A stretch of DNA of 64,000 nt from Bradyrhizobium sp. AZCC 1693. Lineage in GTDB: Bacteria; Pseudomonadota; Alphaproteobacteria; Rhizobiales; Xanthobacteraceae. Both the position numbers and the translations under genes were made by a program. This document shows positions 42,689 through 53,874 of this stretch, in pieces. How positions within the stretch are numbered: position 1 is the stretch's first letter; every line of letters begins with the position of its first letter. The notes below the pieces were generated by a model. It was not told the origin of the DNA, searched no databases, and saw nothing but the letters and a program-made list of their open reading frames with translations. The stretch spans positions 806,001 to 870,000 of the forward strand of contig NZ_JAZHSD010000001.1 of the NCBI RefSeq assembly GCF_036924745.1, read 5' to 3'.

Positions 42689-42912
42689 ACAGGACGCTTT
42701 GCAAGGATCGAACGCATCTGTTCGTCTGTGGCGAACTCACCCTGCGCGATCTCCGCATCGGCCTCGGCAAGGTCAGCGCGTTCTTCGGACGTCAACTGAA
42801 TAACGGGTTGCTGCTCGCCGGCCACCTGCAAAAGCAGGCGCGCAAGTTCATCCTGCACCTCGGGGGGGAGGGCGCGAACGCTGTCGACTGCATGTTCAAG
42901 CAGTTTGGTCAT
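42685..42912 (-). CDS. Antitoxin of the ParE-type module
   Basis: A 75-residue protein, MTKLLEHAVDSVRALPPEVQ at its start, with the helical pattern seen in small antitoxins that partner ParE/RelE toxins (LPPEVQDELARLLLQVAGE). The C-terminal part (DEQMRSILAKRPV) would bind the toxin. No obvious DNA-binding domain is recognised beyond this. ATG 42912. Its stop overlaps the toxin GTG, the usual antitoxin-first coupling. It retains a full frame while its toxin does not. Confidence 0.8.
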   Translation of the reverse strand: MTKLLEHAVDSVRALPPEVQDELARLLLQVAGEQQPVIQLTSEERADLAEADAEIAQGEFATDEQMRSILAKRPV

Positions 42913-43035
42913 GGTTGAAAGATAGGCGTTTCCCTGGCGGGGGGAAGGATTTCAGGGAAAAATGTAGGCGTCTTATTCTGCCCTGACGCAACGATGCATG
43001 CCCACCGTAGTTCCTGTCGCAGTAGCGCGGACTAT

Positions 43036-44130
43036 CTATCCAGCCCCGCCCTGGATCACGCCGAACCAGCCAAGGCCCTTATAGGTCTCGTACCCTGGCG
43101 TGGCGTGGAACGCCACCAGCGCGCCGGAACGGTCCTGATGGAAGCCGGAGCGGCGCCCCTCCAGTGGAAGCGAGATGCGTTCGGTGAGCAGGCCCTGGCC
43201 GTCGGAGGCGGCGATCACCCGGAAATTTGAATCGACCAGCAGCACGCGGGCCTTGTCGGCGGCGCCGACGCGCACGCCCTGGACGATGGCGCGGGCCTGC
43301 GGCTCCCAGTCGAAATGGATGGCCAGCACGCCGGTCGGCTTGCCGTTTGCCTTGCCGCCTTCGCGCACGCTGGCGCAATAGGTCACGACCTGAGAATTGC
43401 CGAGCAAAGGCTGGCATTCGACATCGCCGACGGCGTAGTCGTCGCCGGAGCGCAAGGCTCGCGCAGCGCGAAACCATTTTGTGTGCGCCACGTTCTGGCC
43501 GACGACGCCAAAGCGATCGGCGCGGCCGTTGGCGCGCACATTGCCGTCGAGATCGCACAGCCAGAGATCGAGATAGACGGTATAGGCGCCGAGGATCACC
43601 GCCATTCGTTCGGACACATGGCTGACGGCGGCGGCGCTTGGCTCGGCGGCGCAATCCACGACGGCGGAATCGGTCGCCCACCAGCGCACGTCGCAGGTAC
43701 GCTCATAGAGGTTGCGGTCGATCAGTTCGATGGCGTTCAGCGACAGATCGACCATGCGCTCGCCGCGCGAGCGGTCGGCCATCTGCGCGATCGAGGTCAT
43801 CAGATTGCCGGTCCGGTTGGTGAGCTGGCTTTCAAGCTCGCGGGCGATGGTCTCGACCTGCTGGCCGACGTTGCGGACTTCCTGCGCCACCACGGCAAAG
43901 CCCGCGCCCTGGGCGCCGGCGCGCGAGCTCTCGATCAGCGCGTTCAGCGCCAGCATCTTCATCTGGTTGGTGATCTTCTGGATCGACTTGGTTTTCTCGC
44001 AGGCGACCTGATTGACCTCGGCGGTCAATCTGGCGATCAGCGCGGAAACGTCGGCTTCATCCTCGGCGCCCGCTGCGTTGACTGACTGTTTTGCGGTCGT
44101 TGCGGTCGGAGAGCGAAGCGCGACGGACAT
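43036..44130 (-). CDS. Soluble chemoreceptor-like protein with N-terminal MCP hairpin and C-terminal cache domain
   Basis: A 364-residue protein with inverted domain order. The N-terminus (about residues 30-115) contains the methyl-accepting signalling hairpin: QKITNQMKMLALNALIESSR followed by GAGFAVVAQEVRNVGQQVET. After it comes a roughly 200-residue cache/PAS-like sensor (YTVYLDLWLCDLDGNVRANG, then AIHFDWEPQARAIVQGVR). There is no membrane helix, and the hairpin lies at the start rather than the end. ATG 44130 follows GAGGAA; a TTG at 44190 is an alternative that adds 20 residues. A cytosolic sensor is inferred. Confidence 0.82.
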   Translation of the reverse strand: MSVALRSPTATTAKQSVNAAGAEDEADVSALIARLTAEVNQVACEKTKSIQKITNQMKMLALNALIESSRAGAQGAGFAVVAQEVRNVGQQVETIARELESQLTNRTGNLMTSIAQMADRSRGERMVDLSLNAIELIDRNLYERTCDVRWWATDSAVVDCAAEPSAAAVSHVSERMAVILGAYTVYLDLWLCDLDGNVRANGRADRFGVVGQNVAHTKWFRAARALRSGDDYAVGDVECQPLLGNSQVVTYCASVREGGKANGKPTGVLAIHFDWEPQARAIVQGVRVGAADKARVLLVDSNFRVIAASDGQGLLTERISLPLEGRRSGFHQDRSGALVAFHATPGYETYKGLGWFGVIQGGAG

Positions 44131-44442
44131 TGGCGGGAATTCCTCAGTCTTTGTGCTGATGTCGATCTTCTGCGGATCGGCGGGACTCAACGGGAGCGTG
44201 TTTGACTCCTTTGTCGGGGATCATGGCTAACGATTGGTTTAATTTCCGCCGGCCTGCGGGTAGTATTACGGGGACAAGTTGCATCTTCTTTGTGCAAGTC
44301 GTTTATGTCGGCATAGGCTCAAAGCTGACGTGGCCGAGGCTGTGTCAGCCTGGCCACAGCGATTCGCGCGCTGCCACACACGCCATCGGCCTTGCTTTGC
44401 GTTTGCCGAAGGGCCGCTTTGCCCCTATTTCTCGAAGGGATC

Positions 44443-46284
44443 ATGACGCTTCCCGCATCCGCACTTCCCGTTGAACTGCCACCGGCGTTTCTCGGCGTGT
44501 CGCGTTCAGCGACCGGCAAATTGTGGCGCGACCGGCTCGATGCGCGGGGGGCTGCGCGGGCGCTGGCGATCACGCAGCGCTACCAATTGCCGGAGATGCT
44601 GGCGCGCGTGCTGGCGGGCCGCGATGTCGGGATCGATGAGGTCGAGGATTTTCTCGATCCGACCATCCGTAAACTGATGCCCGATCCCCACACCGTGACG
44701 GCGATGGAGACGGCGGCGCGGCGCATTGCCGACGCGGCCGCGCGCGCCGAGAAGATCGCGATCTTCGGCGATTACGACGTCGATGGTGCGACCTCGGCGG
44801 CGCTGCTGGCCTGGCATTTGCGCCATTGCGGGCTCGATCCGCTGATCCACATCCCCGACCGCATCTTCGAGGGCTATGGACCCAATACCGAGGCGGTGCG
44901 CGCGCTCGCAGCCAGGGGCGCGACACTGCTCGTCACCGTCGATTGCGGCACCACCAGCCTTGAGCCGTTGGCGGAAGCGCAGAAGCTCGGCATGTCGGTC
45001 GTGGTTATCGACCACCACCAGACTGCTGAAGAATTGCCTGAGGTCGATGCGCTGGTGAACCCGAACCGGCCGGACGATCTCTCTGGCCTCGGCCATCTCG
45101 CCGCGGTCGGCCTCGTGCTGATCACGCTGGTGGCGGTGAACCGGGAATTGCGCGGCCGCGGCTTCTGGAATGCCGAACGGCCGGAGCCGGATCTTTTGGG
45201 CATGCTGCACCATGTGGCGCTTGGCACCGTCGCCGATGTCGCGCCCCTGACCGGGCTCAACCGCGCCTTCGTCGCCAAGGGCCTGATCGCGATGCGCCGC
45301 CGCGACCATGTCGGCCATACCGCGCTGATGGACGTGGCGCGGCTGAACGGTCCGCCCGAAGCCTGGCACCTCGGATTCATGCTGGGGCCGCGCATCAATG
45401 CGGGCGGAAGGATCGGGCGCGCCGATCTCGGGGTGCGGCTGCTGCTGGAAGGCGACATCTCGGAGGCTGCGCGGATCGCCGCTGAACTCGACCGGCTCAA
45501 CAGCGAGCGCCGCATCATCGAGCAGGCGGCCGAAGCGCAAGCCGAGGCCGAGGCGCTGGCCTCGCTCGGGCTTGAGGACAAGGGCGCGGTGATCGTGACC
45601 GCCGCCGAAGGCTGGCATCCCGGCATTGTCGGGCTGGTGGCGTCGCGCCTGAAGGAGAAATTTGCGCGCCCCGCCTTTGCCATCGCGCTGGAGCCGGGCG
45701 GCATCGGCACCGGCTCTGGCCGCTCGATCTCGGGCGTCGATCTCGGCAAGGCCGTGCGGCAGGCGGTGAAGGAGCGGCTCTTGATGAAGGGCGGCGGCCA
45801 CGCCATGGCCGCGGGCGTGACGCTGCGCAAGGAGAAGCTCGCGGAGTTTCGCGCCTTCATGGAAAGTGCGCTGGCCGAGGACGTCGCCAATTCCCGTCAC
45901 GAGCACGAGCTGTTCATCGACGGCGCGGTGAGCGCGCGCAGCGTGACGGTGGAATTCGCCAACATGCTGAACCGCGCCGGGCCGTTCGGGGCGGCCAATC
46001 CGGAGCCCGTGATCGCGCTGCCGGCGCATCAGCTCGTCTATGCCGACGAAGTGGGACAGGCGCATCTGCGCGTGCGCTTCAAGTCCGGCGATGGCGCCAT
46101 CGTCAACGGCATCGCGTTCCGCTCGGTCGGGCAGAAGCTCGGTCACGCGCTGACGCAGAACCGCGGCCAGCCGCTGCATGTGGCAGGATCGCTTGCGGTC
46201 GATCGCTTTCAGGGCTCGGAACGCGTGCAGTTGCGCGTCACCGACGTCGCGGTGCCGGATCCGGGACCGGCCGTGATCCGGTAA
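44443..46284 (+). CDS. recJ: Single-stranded-DNA-specific exonuclease RecJ
   Basis: RecJ degrades 5' ends of single-stranded DNA in recombination and mismatch repair. The 613-residue protein carries the DHH-family motifs IFGDYDVDGATSAALL, TVDCGTTS, VVIDHHQTAEELPEVDALVN and GPRINAGGRIG. DHHA1 then follows with GWHPGIVGLVASRLKEKF and SGRSISGVDLG, then GGGHAMAAG, and a C-terminal OB-like domain. ATG 44443 follows GAAGGG. It is the normal partner downstream of glpX in Bradyrhizobium-type genomes. Confidence 0.96.
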   Translation: MTLPASALPVELPPAFLGVSRSATGKLWRDRLDARGAARALAITQRYQLPEMLARVLAGRDVGIDEVEDFLDPTIRKLMPDPHTVTAMETAARRIADAAARAEKIAIFGDYDVDGATSAALLAWHLRHCGLDPLIHIPDRIFEGYGPNTEAVRALAARGATLLVTVDCGTTSLEPLAEAQKLGMSVVVIDHHQTAEELPEVDALVNPNRPDDLSGLGHLAAVGLVLITLVAVNRELRGRGFWNAERPEPDLLGMLHHVALGTVADVAPLTGLNRAFVAKGLIAMRRRDHVGHTALMDVARLNGPPEAWHLGFMLGPRINAGGRIGRADLGVRLLLEGDISEAARIAAELDRLNSERRIIEQAAEAQAEAEALASLGLEDKGAVIVTAAEGWHPGIVGLVASRLKEKFARPAFAIALEPGGIGTGSGRSISGVDLGKAVRQAVKERLLMKGGGHAMAAGVTLRKEKLAEFRAFMESALAEDVANSRHEHELFIDGAVSARSVTVEFANMLNRAGPFGAANPEPVIALPAHQLVYADEVGQAHLRVRFKSGDGAIVNGIAFRSVGQKLGHALTQNRGQPLHVAGSLAVDRFQGSERVQLRVTDVAVPDPGPAVIR

Positions 46285-46386
46285 CCTCTACGTCAAATGA
46301 CGAGCGAAGAAATCAATCAGCAGTTCGTTATGTTGATTTTCCACGTCGCTGTTGAGCCCGTGTGCTGTGCGATGAAACCAGTCGGA

Positions 46387-46494
46387 AAGCCGGATGCCGG
46401 AAATCGGCACGTCCGGTTTGATGAGCGGGGAGAGGAAACGGGACGTTGCCGCACGGCCCAAGTCACCGCGCCTCTCCTCGACTCTGCTCACTCA
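46387..46494 (+). mobile_element. Group II intron 3'-end remnant (domain V and possible VI)
   Basis: The 33 nt at 46387-46419 fold like a group II intron domain V. The lower stem is AAGCCGGA (46387-46394) with TCCGGTTT (46412-46419), containing the AGC triad. An upper stem GCCG/CGGC carries a GAAA-type loop, and the two-nucleotide bulge CG (46410-46411) is on the 3' side. Downstream, GGAGAGG and CCTCTCC can pair as a domain VI-like hairpin. There is no reverse transcriptase gene nearby, so the intron body is gone or was elsewhere. Call rests on the domain V structure. Confidence 0.65.
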
Positions 46495-46555
46495 TCCGGG
46501 CTACCAACGAATATAACTTCGCGATCTCGCGACGCTCGTTCTGCGCAGCGTCGCT

Positions 46556-46894
46556 TCAACGCCGCTTGCGGACGTGGACGTTGATGTCGAGATCGATGTC
46601 GCTGACGCAGGTCTGCGTCGTCTGGTGCGATCTGCCCTCATGCCAGCGGCCGGAGCGCGGGCGGGCCTTGCTGACGTTCGCGAGCTTCAGGCAGCGCCAT
46701 TGCGGCAGCGGGCCTGAGCTTTCGCCGGCGAACTGCCAGGCCAGCACGACCGCTTCACCGCGCCTGTTGGTTCCGATGATGTGCGGGCACAGTTCGCGGA
46801 GGCGGCCGTCATAGCGGCAGACGACCTGCTGCTCGCCAAGGATGGCGTTGCGGAAGATGGTGTAGGTGGCGCTTTGCATCGGGCGGCCCGCCAT
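46556..46894 (-). CDS. Hypothetical small protein with conserved CPHIIG motif
   Basis: A 112-residue protein. Recognisable segments are TIFRNAILGEQQVVCRYDGR, LRELCPHIIGTNRRGEAVVL and AWQFAGESSGPLPQWRCLKL. I recall similar short Bradyrhizobium proteins with no assigned role; the pattern weakly resembles a WYL-like or SH3-like ligand-binding fold. It is divergent from the frameshifted ATPase gene, 64 bp away. ATG 46894 or 46879 may be the start. Confidence 0.6.
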   Translation of the reverse strand: MAGRPMQSATYTIFRNAILGEQQVVCRYDGRLRELCPHIIGTNRRGEAVVLAWQFAGESSGPLPQWRCLKLANVSKARPRSGRWHEGRSHQTTQTCVSDIDLDINVHVRKRR

Positions 46895-46958
46895 CTAGGA
46901 TTGTACGACAATCCCCGTATAACCGTAACGAACGACTTTGTTTCCAGGATCCGAGCCG

Positions 46959-47734
46959 ATGGCTTCCAGACGAAATCGCCCGATCAATCTGCCGGCGCCG
47001 TATCTCAAGCGCATCTGGCTCGAGCCGTCGCGGATCACCAACCGCGAGGCCTATCCGTTCTGCCTGCCTTTGCTGCGCCACGATTTTGAACTGAGTTTTG
47101 ACAGGGCGATCACGATCATCGTGGGCGAGAATGGGACGGGGAAATCCACCTTGCTGGAAGGCATCGCCGTGCTCGCCGGCTACGACGAAGCCGGGGGCGG
47201 CAAGGGGTACATGACGGTCGACCACTCATGGGCGTTGGAAAAAATGGGGGGCAATTGTCCAACGCGTTGCGGGCGAGCTGGCTACCCAAAATCACCAATG
47301 GCTGGTTTTTCCGCGCCGAAAGCTTTTTCTCGGTTGCCCGATACTTAGACGAGATGGCCCAGAAATATCCAATGGGAGGAGGCCCTCCGCCGGACTTCCT
47401 GTCCCATTCCCACGGTGAAGGGTTTTTACGTTTCTTCGAGGAGCGTTGCCAGAAGCAGGGCATCTTCATCTTCGACGAACCGGAATCCGCGCTGTCGCCC
47501 GCGCGACAGATCGAGTTTTTGAAGCTGATGCGGCGGATGGAAAATATCGGCCATTGCCAGATCATCATGGCCACGCATTCGCCTGTCCTGATGGCCTACC
47601 CGAACGCGAGGCTGTTGCGGCTGACGAAATATGGGCTGGAGCCGGTGACGGTGAAGGATACCGACCACTACAAAGTCATGCGGGAATTTTGCGAGGACCC
47701 GGCGGGGTTCGTGGAAGCGGCGATGGAGGAGTGA
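46959..47734 (+). pseudogene. AAA-type ATPase, frameshifted
   Basis: The first frame begins MASRRNRPINLPAPYLKRIW and includes Walker A VGENGTGKSTLLEGIAVLAG. At 47241-47257, in AAAAAATGGGGGG, the frame is lost; the protein continues one frame over with ALRASWLPKITNGWFFRAES, Walker B GIFIFDEPESALSP and the H-loop IIMATHSPVL, to a stop at 47732-47734. One missing G would restore about 258 residues. The family is the ABC/SMC-like AAA_15 or OLD-adjacent ATPases common near restriction or phage-defence loci, but no partner is visible. A C-terminal fragment of a homologue lies at 50505. Confidence 0.8.
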
Positions 47735-47886
47735 GGCGCGGAACTGGGCGTTGACCCGCGGTGCCCGCCTTTCCGAAATAGGGCTGCTTCGGGCCCGCGC
47801 CACGAACCGGCCTTCTTTGCCACGAGAATGCGTTACAATATCGCAGCCCGTGTCCGCGCGGGCCAACGAGACAATGGGGAAACGAC

Positions 47887-48429
47887 ATGAGAGCGACGAT
47901 TGCGAAGGCTGCGGCTGTGATGGCGGCATTGGCCGTAGCGGGGGCGGCCTGGGCGCACGGGCCAACCCGCCAGAAGGTGCGGGAATCGATCGAGATCAAC
48001 GCGCCGCCGGCCAAGGTTTGGGCCGCGATCGGCAATTTCCAGGACATGGGCTGGTTGCCGCCGGTCAGCAAGACCGAGGGCGACAAAGGCAACGCGATCG
48101 AGGCCACGCGGCGGTTGACGCTGGCTGATGGTGCGACCGTCGATGAGGAACTCTACAAGTACGATGCCGAGAGGATGACCTATTCGTACCGGATCACCGC
48201 CGTGGATGTGAAGGTGCTGCCGGTCACCAACTATTCGTCCACCCTGACGGTGACGCCCAGCGCCGACGGCAAGGGGAGCAGCCTGGAGTGGGCCGGCGCG
48301 TTCTATCGCGGCTTTCCCAACAACGATCCGCCGCCGGAACTGAGCGACGAGGCTGCCGTGAAGGCGGTGAGCGGGCTCTATAGAGCGGGCCTCGAGGCGC
48401 TGAAGAAGAAGGTCGAAAGCGGAAGCTGA
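47887..48429 (+). CDS. Secreted SRPBCC-fold protein, MxaD-like
   Basis: A 180-residue protein with signal peptide MRATIAKAAAVMAALAVAGA (cleaved near AWA-H) and an SRPBCC/START-like domain: KVWAAIGNFQDMGWLPPVSK, then RLTLADGATVDEELYKYDAE and SYRITAVDVKVLPVTNYSST. Periplasmic SRPBCC proteins of this sort (MxaD-like) accompany PQQ-alcohol dehydrogenase and XoxF loci and affect electron transfer. It is 2 bp from the YVTN propeller gene, also secreted. No dehydrogenase or PQQ gene is nearby, so the pair appears separated from its usual partners. ATG 47887. Confidence 0.82.
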   Translation: MRATIAKAAAVMAALAVAGAAWAHGPTRQKVRESIEINAPPAKVWAAIGNFQDMGWLPPVSKTEGDKGNAIEATRRLTLADGATVDEELYKYDAERMTYSYRITAVDVKVLPVTNYSSTLTVTPSADGKGSSLEWAGAFYRGFPNNDPPPELSDEAAVKAVSGLYRAGLEALKKKVESGS

Positions 48430-48431
48430 TC

Positions 48432-49379
48432 GTGCGGACGATTGCTCTGGCGGCGCTCGTCGCCAGCATCGGCGCGGCTTTGGCCGGGCAGGCGCGGGCT
48501 GACGAAGCCTTCGTCACCAATCAGCTCAGCGAAAACCTGACGGTCGTGGATCTCACATCCCTGCAGCCGGTCGCGACCATCGCAATCGGCGGCAAGCCTG
48601 CGGGCATAGCCATCACGCCGGATGGACGCCTCGCCTATGTGACGAGCCCCGACGCCAAGGCGCTGACGGTGGTCGATGCCGCCGCACGCCGGATCATAGG
48701 CAGGATCAACATCGGCGGTGGTCCGCTCGGCGTCGCCGTGGCGCCGGATGGCGCCACAGTCTACGTGGCCGACTGGTACGCCGCGGCGGTGCGGGTGATC
48801 GATCCGAAAGAGCTGCGCGTGATAGCCGATATTGCGGTCGGCGCCTCGCCGTCGGGACTTGCGGTGACGCCGGACGGGCGGCTCCTGCTTTCCGCGGACC
48901 GCGACGCCGACAGCGTGTCCGTCATCGACACCGCGACGCGCGCGCGGCGGGCGACGATCAAGGTCGGGGAGCGCCCGTTTGGCATCACCATCGACGCCGA
49001 GGGCCGGCGCGCCTACACCGCCAATGTCGGCTCGAACGACGTCTCGGTCATTGACGTCGCCGAGGCCCGCGAGATCGGGCGCGTGAAGACGGGCTTGCGC
49101 CCCTATGCGGTCGCACTCGCGCAAGGGCGCGGCTTTGTCACCGACCAGTATGACGGCACCGTCAGCGTGTTCGATCTCCTAACGCTTAAGCCGGTCAGGC
49201 GCATCAATGTGGGCGATTACCCGGAAGGGATCGCCGCGACGGCGGACGGCCGGCGGATCATCGTGGCGAACTGGGAAAGCAACTCGATCAGCGTGATCGA
49301 TGCGGTCGAGTTGAAGGTGACCGGCGAGATCAAGGTCGGCGACGGGCCGCGGGCGTTCGGGGCGTTTCTGCGGCGGTAG
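48432..49379 (+). CDS. YVTN-family periplasmic beta-propeller protein
   Basis: A 315-residue exported protein starting with GTG. Signal peptide cleavage is near ARA-D. The mature part has seven repeats with the YVTN-like pattern (AYVTSPDAKALTVVD, VYVADWYAAAVRVID, AYTANVGSNDVSVID, VTDQYDGTVSVFD), forming a seven-blade propeller. Such proteins occur with PQQ-dependent alcohol catabolism genes, where they are thought to be accessory. Adjacent to the SRPBCC gene and probably cotranscribed. Role beyond accessory is unknown. Confidence 0.87.
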   Translation: MRTIALAALVASIGAALAGQARADEAFVTNQLSENLTVVDLTSLQPVATIAIGGKPAGIAITPDGRLAYVTSPDAKALTVVDAAARRIIGRINIGGGPLGVAVAPDGATVYVADWYAAAVRVIDPKELRVIADIAVGASPSGLAVTPDGRLLLSADRDADSVSVIDTATRARRATIKVGERPFGITIDAEGRRAYTANVGSNDVSVIDVAEAREIGRVKTGLRPYAVALAQGRGFVTDQYDGTVSVFDLLTLKPVRRINVGDYPEGIAATADGRRIIVANWESNSISVIDAVELKVTGEIKVGDGPRAFGAFLRR

Positions 49380-49417
49380 CTTGCGGACGGAGGCGCAGGA
49401 TAGAGGGCCATGTTCGA

Positions 49418-49981
49418 CTAACGTCGTTCGGCTTCGGCCTCCTGCTCCAACTGCAAGATATGTGCTCGTAGCGCCTCGAATCTCGTTTCCGTGGCATCGC
49501 TGAACAGTGGGTCCTTATGAGAGGACAAGGCCGAAGCGATTTCAGCCCAATCGGGAGGCCGCAATGCCTTCAGGGCCGCAGGGAAGAAATCGCGATCCTC
49601 CATCGCGATGTGACGGCGCTCGTGCTCCAGGAAATCGCGAACGATGGTGTCCACGTCATGGCGAAGGAATTCGCGATCCGCGAGCACACCGTCTACCGTT
49701 TTTGCTACGCGGCGCAAACGCTCGGCCCCTTTTTGATGCTCACGCGCGAGATCGCCGACTTTCGCCGCGGCAACGGGATCGCGAATTTTCAGCTTTGCAA
49801 AGACCCGGTCTTCCTGATGATGGTGGTACATCTCGGTATAGACTTCGAAATAGGCAATGATGGCCCGGATAACCTCATAGTCCGGCCGGTCTGCGCGATC
49901 GAAAATGTCCAGCTCGTGTTCGAGGACGGCGAGCAGACGTTCGATATTGCGGTGTTCGCGGGTTAGCAACTCGATGATCAT
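49418..49981 (-). CDS. Hemerythrin-domain protein
   Basis: A 187-residue four-helix protein with hemerythrin metal ligands: His in REHRNIERL (helix A), EVYTEMYHHHQEDRVFAKL (helix B), DLAREHQKGAERLR (helix C), and FLEHERRHIAMEDRDFFP (helix D). The HHHQED and HxxxE patterns are those of cytosolic non-heme diiron proteins involved in oxygen or nitrosative sensing or iron handling. ATG 49981. It is convergent with the YVTN gene. Some Bradyrhizobium hemerythrins are iron-regulated, but no such box is evident. Confidence 0.87.
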   Translation of the reverse strand: MIIELLTREHRNIERLLAVLEHELDIFDRADRPDYEVIRAIIAYFEVYTEMYHHHQEDRVFAKLKIRDPVAAAKVGDLAREHQKGAERLRRVAKTVDGVLADREFLRHDVDTIVRDFLEHERRHIAMEDRDFFPAALKALRPPDWAEIASALSSHKDPLFSDATETRFEALRAHILQLEQEAEAERR

Positions 49982-50167
49982 TGCCGTGATCCACAGCGTG
50001 AACCATCAGATTAAGCCTAAAACCGTCACGGTGTTTGCGCTGGATCAAAACCGCAGCGGAAAGAGCCCAGCCCGCATTGGTGCAGCGCGGCAGATTGGAC
50101 GCCCGCACATGCCCGGCCTCGTTTGTGCTATAATACCAAGAGAACGAGAGAAAACAGGGAGGACGCC

Positions 50168-50494
50168 ATGCCTCATACCCTGGTGCCCAGTGACCGCGTC
50201 GAGCACGTGAGCGTTTACGGGCGCGACGGCACAAAGCTCGGCTTAATCGAACGGCTGATGCTCGACAAGGTGAGCGGAACGGTGGCCTATGCCGTGATCA
50301 AAACCGGAGGGCTGCTCGGCAGCCACCATCATTGTCCGATCCGGTGGGACGCACTCCGGTTTGATTCCGCGCGTCAGGTCTACCAATCCGACGTGACGCT
50401 GGATGAGCTGCGCGCGGGCCCGTCCGAGCTCGATGATGACGCCTTCGACTGGGGCGACCGCTCACGCCCGCACCCGCGCTACTGGGGCGTGTAG
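50168..50494 (+). CDS. PRC-barrel domain protein
   Basis: A 108-residue protein with a PRC-barrel-like start: VEHVSVYGRDGTKLGLIERL and GTVAYAVIKTGGLLGSHHHC, then an acidic linker and a basic end. PRC-barrel proteins bind RNA or photosynthetic reaction centres in relatives; in Rhizobiales they are often general stress proteins. ATG 50168 follows AGGGAGGA. It follows the hemerythrin gene divergently, 186 bp apart. Metal-like HHH at about residue 50 may be incidental. Confidence 0.8.
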   Translation: MPHTLVPSDRVEHVSVYGRDGTKLGLIERLMLDKVSGTVAYAVIKTGGLLGSHHHCPIRWDALRFDSARQVYQSDVTLDELRAGPSELDDDAFDWGDRSRPHPRYWGV

Positions 50495-50504
50495 GGCGAC
50501 GCCT

Positions 50505-50630
50505 CGATGGCGTATCCGAACGTGCGACTGCTGCGGCCGACGACGTATGGGCTGGAGCCAGTGACCGGGCGGGAGACCGATCACTACAAGGTCATGCAGG
50601 AGTTTTGTGATGATCCGGACGGGTTTGTCC

Positions 50631-50632
<2 letters not shown>
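50505..50632 (+). pseudogene. C-terminal fragment of an AAA ATPase at the uvrA 3' end
   Basis: About 128 bp encode MAYPNVRLLRPTTYGLEPVT and TDHYKVMQEFCDDPDGFV, matching the end of the frameshifted ATPase at 47589-47715 (MAYPNARLLRLTKYGLEPVT, TDHYKVMREFCEDPAGFV). It has no start and ends exactly at the convergent uvrA stop (50631-50633). Probably left over from deletion or insertion beside uvrA. Confidence 0.82.
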
Positions 50633-53612
<2,980 letters not shown>

Positions 53613-53874
53613 ATCGGCATTTCCAGGCGCGTGGGAAGACGCGCCACGTTGGGCGCGCATTGCCGGGCAGGCCGGGATCAGGCGCCGATGATCTCGGAAC
53701 GTAGGAAGAACGACGAGGAATTTCCAGTGCCGCGAACGAATCATCAACCGATTGTTTGAATTGGCGCATTTTTGGCGGCAGCAGTCAGCAGGTCCAGCCG
53801 CGGGAACCGCACAGCAAAACGCCTCCGTTCCGGTTTGATCGGAACGGAGGCGCAGGCAGTTTCAGCAGGAAGTC
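53613..53874. other. Intergenic region between uvrA and OMP 4
   Basis: The uvrA promoter region and the OMP 4 terminator (53814-53852). Sequence such as GAACGAATCATCAACC was checked for a GTTC-N7-GTTC LexA box and none was convincing. No gene is visible. Confidence 0.4.
53814..53852 (-). terminator. Rho-independent terminator after OMP 4
   Basis: A perfect inverted repeat, GCCTCCGTTCCG and CGGAACGGAGGC, around GTTTGAT; on the gene strand the stem is followed by GTTTTG. It lies directly after the OMP 4 stop. Confidence 0.9.

Noticed and set aside
44506..46179. A 557-codon minus-strand frame opposite recJ
   Set aside because: Antisense shadow of recJ without recognisable protein features.
46297..46584. 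95-residue frame across the intron remnant
   Set aside because: Its sequence is explained by the domain V structure and flanking DNA, not by coding constraint.
53613..53874. LexA (SOS) box before uvrA
   Set aside because: No GTTC-N7-GTTC pair at proper spacing.
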